A stretch of DNA of 64,000 nucleotides, taken from NCBI RefSeq assembly GCF_000993805.1, contig NZ_CP009961.1:458001-522000 (forward strand). The letters run 5' to 3'. A program made the position numbers and the translations under genes. This document shows positions 43,447 through 53,030 of the stretch, in pieces. The DNA comes from Thermofilum uzonense. GTDB taxonomy: Archaea; Thermoproteota; Thermoprotei; Thermofilales; Thermofilaceae. Every line of letters starts with the position of its first letter. The first letter of the stretch is position 1. The notes beneath the pieces are model-generated. The model was not told the DNA's origin. It worked only from the letters and a program-made list of their open reading frames with translations, and made no database searches.

Positions 43447-44274
43447 ATGAAGACGGGCTCTGAAAATATCTTTCTTAAAACAGGCCTCGAGACAATAATG
43501 AGATTCTGGGAACCCGAGTCAAGCCCAAAGGCCGTTGTCGTTGGCATTCACGGCTTTGCGGAGCACAGTGGGCGTTATAGCCACTTCGGCGAATTTCTGG
43601 TCGAGAAAGGCATAGCCCTATACATGTACGACTTAAGAGGACACGGCCTCTCAAAATCGGAAAGAGGATACATAAACTCTTTCGAGGACTTCATCCGCGA
43701 CACAATAGCCTTCGTTGAGCACGTTAAAAGCAAGACGGATGTGAAGAGTTTCTTTATATTTGGCCACAGCATGGGGGGTCTAATAGCCACTCACACCGTG
43801 TCAAGACTTGGAGATGAGAGCAGGGGATTCATAACGAGTGGGGCCGCAGTAGAAGTCAGAACACCTCTCAAACAAAAGATACTCCTCCAGCTCCTCGGTG
43901 TTTTCTCCCCACGGAAGAGGATACCATTACCTGTCGCGACGGACTGTCTTACACGGGACGAAGATATAATCAAAAGATACGTGGACGACCCCCTTGTCCT
44001 CAAAGACCCAACCGTGAAGTTACTCGTCGAGTTTGGAAAGGGGGTGGCGAGCGTGTGGAGCAGGGTCCCCCTCATAAAGGTTCCAGCCCTTATAATGCAC
44101 GGGGAGGAGGACTGCCTTGTACCACCATCCGCAAGCAGGAAACTCTACGAGTCAATATCTTCTAAAGACAAGACTCTCAAAGTGTATAAGGGCCTAAGGC
44201 ACGAGATATTAAACGAACCCGAGTGGAGGCAAATAACATCAGAGATAGCTGATTGGATAGCCAAGCACGCATAG
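43447..44274 (+). CDS. Alpha/beta hydrolase, monoacylglycerol-lipase-like
   Basis: A 275-residue soluble hydrolase. HGFAEHSGRY, YDLRGHGLS, nucleophile GHSMGG, acid MHGEEDCLVPP, and late His GLRHEILNEPE give a full Ser-Asp-His triad. The order and spacing match the lysophospholipase/monoacylglycerol lipase (Hydrolase_4) group. No signal peptide, so cytoplasmic. The ATG at 43447 is taken. Genetic neighbours do not suggest a pathway. Confidence 0.82.
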   Translation: MKTGSENIFLKTGLETIMRFWEPESSPKAVVVGIHGFAEHSGRYSHFGEFLVEKGIALYMYDLRGHGLSKSERGYINSFEDFIRDTIAFVEHVKSKTDVKSFFIFGHSMGGLIATHTVSRLGDESRGFITSGAAVEVRTPLKQKILLQLLGVFSPRKRIPLPVATDCLTRDEDIIKRYVDDPLVLKDPTVKLLVEFGKGVASVWSRVPLIKVPALIMHGEEDCLVPPSASRKLYESISSKDKTLKVYKGLRHEILNEPEWRQITSEIADWIAKHA

Positions 44275-44513
44275 CATCCCCACGAGTAAAGCGGGACCAC
44301 CAGAACAGAGGTAGTCGAGTAGAAGGTTAGTGGGCGAGAAGGGGGATCCGATAAACTGCCATGTGAATATAATTCCAGTCTAGCCCTGTATCTAAAAGGC
44401 CCTCTTGACCTTAATACACGTGTTAGCATAAAGCAGAAATATCCAATAAAACGGGAGATTCCTGTGGTTATAGTTACTCGTTCAGGAACAGGGAGCCCAG
44501 GCGGGGTATCCTA

Positions 44514-45224
44514 ATGACTGTGATCAATGTCGCTGATCTTTATAAGAGTCTGCAGGGCGAATATGTTCTTAAGGGTATCTCTTTCCAGGTGGATGTCGAA
44601 CTGGTCGCTATCTCGGGACCAGGAGGCTCTGGGAAGACTACCCTCCTAGGCATCCTATCAACGAATCTCAAACCTGACTCTGGGAAGGTAGAGATACTAG
44701 GCTTTGATGTTTTAAAGGAGCCTCGCTTAGTTCGTAAGATGATCGCTTACCTCCCAGAAGGGTACTCTGCGCCTCCAAGTTTGACCCCTAGGGAATACGT
44801 CTTTACTTACCTATTGTCTCGGGGCTTCTCATATGGCGAGGCCCGAGAGCAGACGAGAGACTGGCTGCTTGAACTGGGTCTAGAAGACTATATGAGAACG
44901 CCCATAGCCGAGCTGAGTCCCGGCCTCGAGAAGAGGGTATATTTTGCTGCAATCCTAGCTTCACAGGCCGAGGTTCTGCTTCTAGACGACCCGTTTAGCG
45001 GAGTCGATAAAAATACACGTGAGTTAATGATCTCCTGGCTAAAAAAGAGAGTTGAAATGGGGATAACGGTCGTGCTTACACTCAGGGATCTCTCCCAGGC
45101 TCAAAAGCTAGCCCAAAGGGTTATAGTCCTGGATGATGGTTACATATTGTTTCAAGGTCCTCCCAGGAAGCTCTGGGAAGTACTCGGGCCCTTCTACTGG
45201 AAGAAGAAGGAGGCCAAGGATTAA
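44514..45224 (+). CDS. ABC-2 exporter ATPase
   Basis: A 236-residue ATPase with Walker A SGPGGSGKTT and Walker B VLLLDDPFSGVDKN. The signature motif is LSPGLEKR instead of LSGGQ, a substantial deviation. The Q-loop glutamine after IAYLPEG is also replaced. It lacks long extra domains and fits the CcmA/DrrA type, which works with a two-gene exporter. The permease follows 36 bp later. Confidence 0.8.
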   Translation: MTVINVADLYKSLQGEYVLKGISFQVDVELVAISGPGGSGKTTLLGILSTNLKPDSGKVEILGFDVLKEPRLVRKMIAYLPEGYSAPPSLTPREYVFTYLLSRGFSYGEAREQTRDWLLELGLEDYMRTPIAELSPGLEKRVYFAAILASQAEVLLLDDPFSGVDKNTRELMISWLKKRVEMGITVVLTLRDLSQAQKLAQRVIVLDDGYILFQGPPRKLWEVLGPFYWKKKEAKD

Positions 45225-45260
45225 GGGGAGGATCTGTCGGTTGGCGCGGGAGTGTAAGCC

Positions 45261-46076
45261 ATGCGGTTAAGGGACATCTACTGGAGGCTTATGGAAAAGT
45301 ATTGGAGATTATACGTCCTCCTTAGAAAACTCTTCCTTCGAAGACTCCCTGATAGGGTATATAGGATAATCGGCGTAGCTAGCATGCAGGTTATCCTCTG
45401 GTGGAGGCGTAAGAGCCCCCTAGGTCAATTATTTGGCTTCTTATTGGGGATGCTCTTCTTCGTTGGTTTCTGGGGCGGTCCCACCCTCTTAAGGGACTAT
45501 CTCATAGCTTCATTTATAGCCGGGGGCTGGAGCCTTGGGTCGAGTAGTGTTGCCCGTATATTAGAGTGGGATTGGGCTACAGGCCAGCGCGAAGTCTACG
45601 TAGCCTCGCCCCTAACATTCTCTGAATATCTCCTTGGAATCTTAATCTCACTCATACCGGCCCTCCTTTTTGAGATATGGCTTCCCCTAGCCCTCATCTT
45701 AATGATGGACATCAGCATCAGCTCTATTCCCTGGCTCTTCACGCTAGCCCTCATTTCCTTAGTTCTCGGTATGCTCGCAACCCTTGCCATTGCCCCCCAT
45801 GTAAAACCTAAGAGTAGGCTCAGCATAGTGACCAACCCCGTCATGAACTTCATACTTATGCTCTCACCGGTGTTCTATCCCCTAAGCCTCACCCCCTGGC
45901 CTATGAGACCCTTATTACTTCTCTTGCCGGTTACACCTCTTGGCGAGGCTGCCCGGATAGCTGCGGGTGGATACATGAGCGTGCTGAGCCCACTCGACAT
46001 CGTCTTTCTGTTATCATTTTGGATTGCCGTCTTAACGTTAGCGGTCTCGAGTCTCCACAAGTGGGGCTTCGAGTAG
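45261..46076 (+). CDS. ABC-2 type exporter permease
   Basis: A 271-residue membrane protein with six helices, paired with the ATPase upstream. The middle segment LVTNPVMNFILMLSPVFYPLSLTPWPMRPLLLLLPVTPLGEAARIA is typical of ABC-2 permeases (quoted only in part: SPVFYPLSLTPWPMRPLLLL). A basic N-terminus (about 40 residues, Arg-rich) precedes the first helix. Cargo could be a drug, lipid or polysaccharide; not determined. Confidence 0.8.
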   Translation: MRLRDIYWRLMEKYWRLYVLLRKLFLRRLPDRVYRIIGVASMQVILWWRRKSPLGQLFGFLLGMLFFVGFWGGPTLLRDYLIASFIAGGWSLGSSSVARILEWDWATGQREVYVASPLTFSEYLLGILISLIPALLFEIWLPLALILMMDISISSIPWLFTLALISLVLGMLATLAIAPHVKPKSRLSIVTNPVMNFILMLSPVFYPLSLTPWPMRPLLLLLPVTPLGEAARIAAGGYMSVLSPLDIVFLLSFWIAVLTLAVSSLHKWGFE

Positions 46077-46086
46077 CAAGCTTACT

Positions 46087-46104
46087 CTCCGATTAGCATC
46101 GGAG
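46087..46104 (+). terminator. Hairpin after the ABC exporter
   Basis: CTCCGAT-TAGC-ATCGGAG forms a perfect 7-bp stem with a 4-base loop, 11 bp after the permease stop. A run of T follows near 46140. It may be a terminator or an operator for the convergent region. Confidence 0.35.
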
Positions 46105-46183
46105 ACGGCTCTGAAACGCTTTCAGGTCGGGAATTACCCTTTTTCTAAAAAATCGTATTAGTGACAGGGTGCATGTAATACTT

Positions 46184-47407
46184 CTACGGCTGAACAAAAC
46201 TACCAGCGAAGATGATGGCTTTCGTCTGGGGGTCTATGAGGAAGAATGCGAATGGCCTGTCAATCTTCACAGCCTTTACTTGAAGGGGGACTGCCGTAAC
46301 CCTGACCACAACAGCTGTAGCCGCTGCAGCCTCCGTACCCTCTGTGTCCACTTTGACTCGAGCCCTGTGAAAAACGTCGTCTACATAGACATTCCCAAGT
46401 ATTTTAGAAGTATCTATCATTGCGGAGAGATCCGCCTCCGGAGTAAAGACATTGTTTATACCCATCTCTTTAAGCACTGGCTTCACTTCCAGGATACCGC
46501 TGTCCACGTCGAACCTCGGCATAGATAGCTTTATATTCTCCTCCCTGCTGGTCGCGAGCTCCGTGAATATGGAGATTAGCTTCTCACTAGTCATTCCCTC
46601 CATGAATTCCTTTAATCCGGTCTTTCGAGGCATCAGTATGACGAACTTGATGTCAGTGCCCTTGTAGCCCAGCATGACGGCAGTATAGTCCTCCGTCTCG
46701 ATCGTGACCGCTGGCACCGTGCCCGACATGAACTCGGTCTCAACTGTACCCTTCGGTGAAAAGAACAAGTCTTTGTACTCGTTTTCGAAGGGTGTAGTCC
46801 AGTTTGACTTGAAGTAAACAGTGTTCACCAAAACTACAACGCTGGACTCGTCAAGCTGCTTAAGTATCTCTTTGATCAGGCCTTGCGTCTTGTCTGATAC
46901 CCATTCGTTTATATCCTTTACAGCGCTATTCGTATCCGTGAAAGTGTATTTCTCGGCCATGTAATAATCTACTAAGGTCTTCACAAAGGAGTCGCGGACG
47001 GGAACACCCTTCTTTACCCATATACTGTTCGCTATGCTTGTCTTCGTGGGTGTAGAGCAGGCTAGGAACCTCCCCGTAGACTCTTTAAACCACTCTCTCG
47101 CATCACTTAGGGATGAGAGGCCCAGGGCTGTGAGTAGCTCCGACCTCGTCTGCCCTGAGGCTCCCTCGCTCAGCATGAGCAAAGCCATGTAGACGCTGTA
47201 CGGCGAAACAACAGTGTTCCTTTGCCCGAGGCCGGACTTGAGGGAGAAGCGTATCGCGAAGCCCGTATAGGAGTCTAGAGGGCTCGCCATCACGGTTGCT
47301 GGGGGCTGAGAATGCTCTGTCTTGGGGGCCATGTTAAAGAATATCGCTATAAGGCTTATAAAAAGCGATACCAGCAATGCTGTAACAATTAGTTTCAGAC
47401 GGCTCAT
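46184..47407 (-). CDS. Membrane-anchored serpin
   Basis: Serine-protease inhibitor, about 407 residues, with an N-terminal helix (LKLIVTALLVSLFISLIAIFF) that places the serpin domain outside. Family features: NTVVSPYSVYMALLMLSEGASGQT, NSIWVKKG, NTVYFKSNWTTPF, and hinge EGTEAAAATAVVV. The reactive loop runs to RPFAFFLIDPQTKAIIF. By alignment to antitrypsin the scissile bond is near VRVTAV (Thr-Ala by count, uncertain because the loop is about three residues longer). The ATG at 47407 fits a TATA at 47431-47440. Secreted proteases of this or neighbouring cells are the probable targets. Confidence 0.88.
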   Translation of the reverse strand: MSRLKLIVTALLVSLFISLIAIFFNMAPKTEHSQPPATVMASPLDSYTGFAIRFSLKSGLGQRNTVVSPYSVYMALLMLSEGASGQTRSELLTALGLSSLSDAREWFKESTGRFLACSTPTKTSIANSIWVKKGVPVRDSFVKTLVDYYMAEKYTFTDTNSAVKDINEWVSDKTQGLIKEILKQLDESSVVVLVNTVYFKSNWTTPFENEYKDLFFSPKGTVETEFMSGTVPAVTIETEDYTAVMLGYKGTDIKFVILMPRKTGLKEFMEGMTSEKLISIFTELATSREENIKLSMPRFDVDSGILEVKPVLKEMGINNVFTPEADLSAMIDTSKILGNVYVDDVFHRARVKVDTEGTEAAAATAVVVRVTAVPLQVKAVKIDRPFAFFLIDPQTKAIIFAGSFVQP

Positions 47408-47430
47408 CAAGTCCCTAGCCACATCCAGTG

Positions 47431-47440
47431 GTTTAAAAGT
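47431..47440 (-). promoter_or_regulatory. TATA box of the serpin gene
   Basis: Minus-strand ACTTTTAAAC centred about 28 bp before the ATG at 47407. Confidence 0.45.
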
Positions 47441-47544
47441 GATGCATCGAGGCTACGTATCATGGATACGTATAGACCCGTGTGGGGACAACGTTTAAAC
47501 TCTAACGTGAGAAACGGGCGGCTCTATTTCGACAAGGCGTTTCA

Positions 47545-48534
47545 CTATCCCTTCGAGTAAAGGTGGCATGCCACTAGGTGTCCGCCACCGACATCGACTA
47601 GTAGTGGCTCACTTACCCTGCAAGCTTCTGATGCAAACGGGCATCTCGGATTTAGCCTGCATCCAGGGGGCAGATCCAAAGCGTTCGGCACTTCCCCCTT
47701 CAAGGCGACCCTCACAGCGAGCATTTGTTGTGGCGTTATGCTTGGGACTGAGCCTAACAGGGCCCTAGTGTATGGGTGGAGGGGCTCGCTGAAGACTTGT
47801 TCAACTGTGCCGTACTCCACGATCTTTCCCAGATACATCACGGCGACCCTGTCGGCTATAGCCCATGCTGATGAGAGGTCGTGGGTTATGTAGAGCATAC
47901 TCAATCCCATTCTCCCGCGGAGCTCTTTCAACAGTGTTAAGACCTGGGCTCTCGCGGAGACATCTATGTTAGATATGGGCTCATCTGCTATCAGGAGTTC
48001 TGGCTCGAGGACGAGGGCCCTTGCTATCGCTACGCGTTGTCTCTGCCCGCCGCTAAGCTGGTGTGGATACCTCCGGTAGAACTCCTCTGGAGGAGTTAGA
48101 CCGACAGCTTCGAGTGCCTTAAAGGCTCTCTCCTTGCGCTCCTCTGGCGTTCCGATGTTGTTTACATCCAACGGGTATTTGACCTGGACCCCTACTCGTA
48201 GCCGGGGGTTAAGGCTCACAGCAGGGTCCTGGAAGACCATTTGGACTCTGCGTCGATACCTCCGGAGCTCCTCGCCGTTGAGGCTAAATATGTCTTTCCC
48301 CTCGTAGAGGACCTTTCCGCTGGTCGGTTTTACAAGCCCTACGACCGTCCTAGCAACGGTTGTCTTGCCAGAGCCGCTCTCGCCAACCAGTGCTAGTATC
48401 TCGCCCTTTCCTATCTCGAAGCTTACGCCGTCGACGGCCTTCAAAAACCTTCTCCTCCCGCTGAGCACCTCCCCTATAGTTCTCTTGACAGGGAAGTATA
48501 CCTTCAGGTCTATCAAGGACAAGAGTTTATGCAT
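47545..48534 (-). CDS. oppF: Oligopeptide ABC transporter ATPase (OppF type)
   Basis: A 329-residue ATPase: Walker A GESGSGKTT, signature LSGGQRQR, Walker B LLIADEPISNIDVSARAQ. The C-terminal oligopeptide/dipeptide extension has the CRLNPRCPFASEACR cluster motif, diagnostic of OppD/F. The ATG at 48534 (MHKLLSLIDLKVYFPVKR) is preferred to a GTG at 48558; either overlaps oppD. Confidence 0.9.
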   Translation of the reverse strand: MHKLLSLIDLKVYFPVKRTIGEVLSGRRRFLKAVDGVSFEIGKGEILALVGESGSGKTTVARTVVGLVKPTSGKVLYEGKDIFSLNGEELRRYRRRVQMVFQDPAVSLNPRLRVGVQVKYPLDVNNIGTPEERKERAFKALEAVGLTPPEEFYRRYPHQLSGGQRQRVAIARALVLEPELLIADEPISNIDVSARAQVLTLLKELRGRMGLSMLYITHDLSSAWAIADRVAVMYLGKIVEYGTVEQVFSEPLHPYTRALLGSVPSITPQQMLAVRVALKGEVPNALDLPPGCRLNPRCPFASEACRVSEPLLVDVGGGHLVACHLYSKG

Positions 48535-49474
48535 AGTGGCATGCGACAAGTCTATCACCCTTCAACTTTAAAGGAGGCTCTTCTGACCTGCACTTCTCAG
48601 TGGCAAGGGGGCATCTCGGATGGAACCTGCATCCCGGGGGAGGGCTCCTCATATCCGGTGGGTCTCCGGGTATGGGTTGAAGTTCCTTGGAGCCTCCAAT
48701 CCTAGGCACAGACGCTAGGAGGGCCTTCGTGTAGGGGTGAAGGGGGCTGCTGATCACGTCTCTCGTGTTCCCGAACTCGACTATCTTGCCTGCATACATC
48801 ACTGTAACCTTGTCGGCCAGCTGGGCGACGAGGCCCATGTTGTGTGTGATGAAGAGGATAGATGTCTTGAATGTGTGCCGGACCTCTTTTAGTAGGTCAA
48901 CGATCTGTGCCTCTACTAGAGCGTCTAGAGCAGTGGTGATCTCGTCGGCTATAAGGAGCCTCGGGTTCAAAGCCAAGCCTAGCGCTATAGCTACCCTTTG
49001 CCTCTGCCCCCCACTCATCTGGTGCGGGTACTCTAGAAGCTTTTCGCGGGGCACGCCCATCTTTTCAAGGATATCTCCAGCCAACTTAGCAGCTTCCTCG
49101 CGCGTGTAGCCGGCGCCATGCTCCTCGTAGAGCTCGCTGAAGTGGTCTATTATACGCATCACGGGGTTCAGGGAGGAATAGGGGTCCTGGAAGACCATCG
49201 CTATCTCCCTCCCCCTTATCTCGCGCATCTCGTCCTCCTCCAGCTCGAGGAGGTTCCTGCCCTGAAACAGGACTTCACCGCCCTCAATGTGAGCGTACCT
49301 GGGGAGTAGACGCAATATGGCCTGTCCCAGGGTGCTCTTACCGGAGCCGCTCTCGCCAACAACCCCCACGACTTCTCCTTCCCCAAGCGCGAGTGAGACC
49401 CCACTCAAGGCCTCTATTCTCCCCCGCCTTGTAGTATAGCTGACCTTTAGATCCCTGACCTCCAGGAGACTCAT
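48527..49474 (-). CDS. oppD: Oligopeptide ABC transporter ATPase (OppD type)
   Basis: A 315-residue partner ATPase: Walker A GESGSGKST, signature MSGGQRQR, Walker B LLIADEITTALDALVEAQ (the usual Pro of DEPT is Ile-Thr-Thr here). C-terminal CRFHPRCPLATEKCR is present. The ATG at 49474 has GGTGGGAT upstream and overlaps the oppC stop by 4 bp. Confidence 0.9.
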   Translation of the reverse strand: MSLLEVRDLKVSYTTRRGRIEALSGVSLALGEGEVVGVVGESGSGKSTLGQAILRLLPRYAHIEGGEVLFQGRNLLELEEDEMREIRGREIAMVFQDPYSSLNPVMRIIDHFSELYEEHGAGYTREEAAKLAGDILEKMGVPREKLLEYPHQMSGGQRQRVAIALGLALNPRLLIADEITTALDALVEAQIVDLLKEVRHTFKTSILFITHNMGLVAQLADKVTVMYAGKIVEFGNTRDVISSPLHPYTKALLASVPRIGGSKELQPIPGDPPDMRSPPPGCRFHPRCPLATEKCRSEEPPLKLKGDRLVACHYA

Positions 49475-50352
49475 ATATCCCACCTCTTCGGGTTGAGAAT
49501 CTCGTTAAGCCCTTCTCCAAGCAAGAGGAATCCGAGAACGCTCACAACTATGGCGAGGCCTGGGAACACTCCTATCCACCAGTAGCCTGCTAGGAAAAAC
49601 TGTCTACCCTTGTTCAGGTCGAATCCCCAGTCGGGAGTGGGTGGCTCGATGCCTAGGCCTAGGAAGGAGAGGCCTGCCTCCGTTATTATTGCGTCGGCGA
49701 AGGTTATGGGTAGCAGGGAGGCTATAGATGGGAAGGTGTTAGGCAGTATTTGTCTCACAGTGATGCTGAGGGGTCCTGCACCGGAAATCCTGGCGGCCTC
49801 GACGAACGGCATGTTCTTCAATGATAGAACATTGCCCCTGACCATGCGGAAATACGATGGTATATAGGCTACGGCTATCGCCATGGAGATGTTCCACAGG
49901 CCGGTCCCGAGAAGAGCGGCTAAAGCTATTGCGATTATAAGTCCCGGGAGCGAGTACAGGCTGTCCATTGTGACTGATAGAGCCCTGTCGAGCAGCCCTC
50001 CCGTATAGCCCGATATCAATCCTAGCAGGGTTCCGACAATCCCTGAGATAAGCGTGCTCAGAAGCGCGACTGCAAGCACGAACCTCGCCCCGGCTAGAAG
50101 CCTCCCGAGAACGTCCCGTCCAAGCTGGTCTGTTCCCAGATAGAATACCCGTGTCTCCTCGCCTACTTTGACCTGTGAGAGGGGTGGCAGCAGTGGAGGC
50201 ACCTCAACAGGCCGGCTGTCCACGTATATGTAGCTGGAGGTAACGTTCCCCTGAGCCAGGTATTGCCCGAACACAGCGAGAACAACCACGATGCCCGTCA
50301 AAACCCCTCCTGTGAGTAAAGACCACTCGCCGAATGTCTTGGGCCTTCTCAT
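49471..50352 (-). CDS. oppC: Oligopeptide ABC transporter permease (OppC type)
   Basis: A 293-residue permease with six helices. Typical landmarks: YLGTDQLGRDVLGRLLAGARF, EAARISGAGPLSITVRQILPN (EAA loop), and EAGLSFLGLGIEPPTPDWG. The gene overlaps oppB by 1 bp and oppD by 4 bp. Confidence 0.92.
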   Translation of the reverse strand: MRRPKTFGEWSLLTGGVLTGIVVVLAVFGQYLAQGNVTSSYIYVDSRPVEVPPLLPPLSQVKVGEETRVFYLGTDQLGRDVLGRLLAGARFVLAVALLSTLISGIVGTLLGLISGYTGGLLDRALSVTMDSLYSLPGLIIAIALAALLGTGLWNISMAIAVAYIPSYFRMVRGNVLSLKNMPFVEAARISGAGPLSITVRQILPNTFPSIASLLPITFADAIITEAGLSFLGLGIEPPTPDWGFDLNKGRQFFLAGYWWIGVFPGLAIVVSVLGFLLLGEGLNEILNPKRWDI

Positions 50353-51374
50353 CAGTACCTCACCCTCGGGTCTACATATGCATACAAAACGTCCACGATG
50401 AGGCTTGTCAGGGATACTAGTACAGCGTATATCGTGACCGCGCCCTGAACTATGGCGTAGTCCCGCTTGAGAATTCCCTCGTAGACTAGTAGGCCGATGC
50501 CCTCCCAGTTGAAGGTGGTCTCGGTCAGCACAGCACCACCTAGGAGTGCCGCAACCTGCAGTCCAGCCATGGTCAGTATCGGTATGAGCGCGTTCCTCAA
50601 GCCGTACCTTTTAACGATGGTCCACTCACGCAGCCCCCTTCCACGCGCTGCCTGGGTATATTCTTGCGACATGGCGTCCTCCACGGAGAGATAGGTTACC
50701 CGTGAGAATACCCCGGAAAGGTATATTCCCAGCGTGAGCGAGGGGAGGAGCAGATGTATCAGGTAGTCGGATAGTATGTCGAGCCTGCCCGATAGAAGCG
50801 AGTCGAGGAAAATAAAGCCTGTCCTAACGGGTAGCGAGTCTGCTAGAACCATGTTTATGGGGCTTAGCCTCCCCGTTGTAGGCATACCCAGGGGTTTTGC
50901 GAGGAAGGCTTGAAGCAGGAGCCCGATATAGAAAACAGGTATGGAGTAGACGACGGAGGAGTAGACCCTAACAGCGTAGGGCAGCCTCCCGTACTGGTAC
51001 CTCGCCGAGAGTAGACCCATTGATAGGCCTATCAACGCCGCGATAATCGTTGATGATACTGCTAACTCGATCGTGGCTGGAAGCCTGACAGCTATAAGGT
51101 AGGCCACCGGCACTCTCTCTAGCGCAGTCTCGCCCAGGTCGAGCTTCACGAAGACGGAGTAAAGGTAGTCTATGTACTGGACGTATATCGGCTTGTCTAG
51201 TCCTAGCTCGGCCCTACGCCTTGCTAGAACGTCCTCGGGTATGTTCTTGCCCTCCAGCATCGTTATAGGGTCGCCCGGCAAGACCCTTAGGAGTAGGAAG
51301 ACGAAGGTCAAGAGTATGAATAGCATTACAGGTGTGAGTAGAATACGGGAAAAAACGTACTCTTTTAGACCCAT
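50352..51374 (-). CDS. oppB: Oligopeptide ABC transporter permease (OppB type)
   Basis: A 340-residue permease. LRVLPGDPITML near the N-terminus, EYTQAARGRGLREWTIVKRYGLRNALIPI (EAA loop), and TETTFNWEGIGLL near the end are OppB/DppB hallmarks. I chose the ATG at 51374 with GGTG six bases upstream over a start at 51383. It is 27 bp downstream of oppA. Confidence 0.92.
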   Translation of the reverse strand: MGLKEYVFSRILLTPVMLFILLTFVFLLLRVLPGDPITMLEGKNIPEDVLARRRAELGLDKPIYVQYIDYLYSVFVKLDLGETALERVPVAYLIAVRLPATIELAVSSTIIAALIGLSMGLLSARYQYGRLPYAVRVYSSVVYSIPVFYIGLLLQAFLAKPLGMPTTGRLSPINMVLADSLPVRTGFIFLDSLLSGRLDILSDYLIHLLLPSLTLGIYLSGVFSRVTYLSVEDAMSQEYTQAARGRGLREWTIVKRYGLRNALIPILTMAGLQVAALLGGAVLTETTFNWEGIGLLVYEGILKRDYAIVQGAVTIYAVLVSLTSLIVDVLYAYVDPRVRY

Positions 51375-51400
51375 CAGTAGCACCAGGAGAAAAATCTCGT

Positions 51401-52996
51401 TCAGCCGCTTACCTCAGCGTAGATCAGCCAGTACCTGAATATCTGCGAGTAGTCGAGGACTATCCCCTTCACGTTCTTCTGTGCAACCGCGAACTGCCCC
51501 TCCTGCCACAAGGGTATTATCGGTGCATCTTCAGCGGCTATGTCCTGTATCTGGGCTAGCGTCTTAATCCTCTGCTCCGTGGGCTGGAGCACCTGCTCGT
51601 CGATCAGCTTGTCAATCGTGGGGTTCTTGTAGTTCACGTGTAGCCAACCGTTAGCCCCTGAGTGGTAGAAGGGCCTGACATAGTTGTCGGAGTCGAGGAA
51701 GTCTGGGAACCAGCCGAGAAGCCAGACCGCTATCTTCTCCTGCTTGAAGAGCGACCTATAGGTGGCCCAGTCGGCGCTCTTAAGGTCCACCTTGATCATG
51801 CCGCTCACCTCTAGGTTCTGCTTTATGATGGCCGCTATGTCTGGCTCGGCGGGCGTGTACCTGACCGGGGTGTACCAGAGCTCCATCTTTAATGGGTTGG
51901 ACTCGCTGAAGCCGGCCTGCACTAGGAGTTGTCTCGCCGCCTGGACGTTAGGCTTGTCACCGTACCTTTCCTTGAAGCTATCCTTGTGGCCCAAGAAGCC
52001 TATCGGGACCATACTGTAAAGGGGCTGCGCGAAGGTCCCCATATAGACGGTGTTCACGATCTGGTTCCTGTCTATCAGGTAGGCTATAGCCTGCCGAACC
52101 CTCTTATCGTTGAACGGCTCCTTGTTGACGTTTATCACCATGTAGCGGATCGGGGCTATTCCAGGCCCGCTAACCACCTGTAGCGCACCCTTAGCCATTA
52201 TGTCCTTGACGTCCGCTGGGGAGAGCGTCCTGAAGGCCACGTCCACCTCCCCGTTCTCGACAGCCAGCCTGAGAGACTGGGCATCCTTGTAGAACCTTAT
52301 AATCACGCGCTCGGTCTTAGGCTTCTCACCGTAGTAGTTGGGGTTGGCGACGAGCTCGATATACTCCCCCGGCTTCCAGCTGGCGAGCTTGTAGGGGCCT
52401 ATCATGTCTACGGTATTTGGCGGCTTCACGACATCCATCGGGGTAGTCTTCGGGTTCACGGGGAAAGCAACCCACGTTGCGAGGAGCGACTTAACGTATG
52501 TTTCCTCGAAGGGCTGCTTAAGGTATACGCGCACAGTGTCGCTGGAGATAGCCTCCGCCTTCTCGATCAAGTCGCCGATTAGAAAGGCGGGGTCCTGGTT
52601 GAGCTTTATCGTCCTCTCCCAGGACCACACGACAGCCTGGGCCGTTAAGGGTGTCCCGTCCTGGAACTTGGCATCGGTGCGTATCTTTATGTCCCATACC
52701 TTCCTGTCAGGGCTAACTGTGTAGCTGACGGCGAGCTTGTTTACCAGCTTTGCAGTTCCAGGCTCATATGCGAAGAGCCCCTCGCCCATGTTCTGTATTA
52801 TGTTAACCCCGAGGTAGTCGTATGCCTCGCAAGGGTCGAGAGTCGTTTGAACATTGTCGGTGGTGCCAATAACTATGACGTTCTTAACTCTCGGAGCTTT
52901 CGGGGCAAGGAGGAAGTAGGCCGCTATAACAGCTACCACAGCTATAAGCGCTACAGCCACTGCTAGTGTTGTCTTTTTAGAGCCGGGTTTAGCCAT
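51401..52996 (-). CDS. oppA: Oligopeptide-binding protein (OppA/DppA type)
   Basis: About 531 residues: an N-terminal helix (LAVAVALIAVVAVIAAYFLL) anchors a family-5 solute-binding domain. Landmarks include VTLDPCEAYD-like ligand entry (TTLDPCEAYD), DAKFQDGTPLTAQAVVWSWERTI, NVNKEPFNDKRVRQAIAYLIDR, and a WHVNYKNP region late. The ATG at 52996 fits a TATA at 53021-53030. First gene of the opp operon. The adjacent pyroglutamyl peptidase supports peptide substrates. Confidence 0.88.
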   Translation of the reverse strand: MAKPGSKKTTLAVAVALIAVVAVIAAYFLLAPKAPRVKNVIVIGTTDNVQTTLDPCEAYDYLGVNIIQNMGEGLFAYEPGTAKLVNKLAVSYTVSPDRKVWDIKIRTDAKFQDGTPLTAQAVVWSWERTIKLNQDPAFLIGDLIEKAEAISSDTVRVYLKQPFEETYVKSLLATWVAFPVNPKTTPMDVVKPPNTVDMIGPYKLASWKPGEYIELVANPNYYGEKPKTERVIIRFYKDAQSLRLAVENGEVDVAFRTLSPADVKDIMAKGALQVVSGPGIAPIRYMVINVNKEPFNDKRVRQAIAYLIDRNQIVNTVYMGTFAQPLYSMVPIGFLGHKDSFKERYGDKPNVQAARQLLVQAGFSESNPLKMELWYTPVRYTPAEPDIAAIIKQNLEVSGMIKVDLKSADWATYRSLFKQEKIAVWLLGWFPDFLDSDNYVRPFYHSGANGWLHVNYKNPTIDKLIDEQVLQPTEQRIKTLAQIQDIAAEDAPIIPLWQEGQFAVAQKNVKGIVLDYSQIFRYWLIYAEVSG

Positions 52997-53020
52997 AGCA
53001 CTCGACAGCCTTAATTTACA

Positions 53021-53030
53021 CATTTAAAGT
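53021..53030 (-). promoter_or_regulatory. TATA box of the opp operon
   Basis: Minus-strand ACTTTAAATG about 29 bp before the ATG at 52996; this decides the start over a codon at 53023. Confidence 0.45.
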
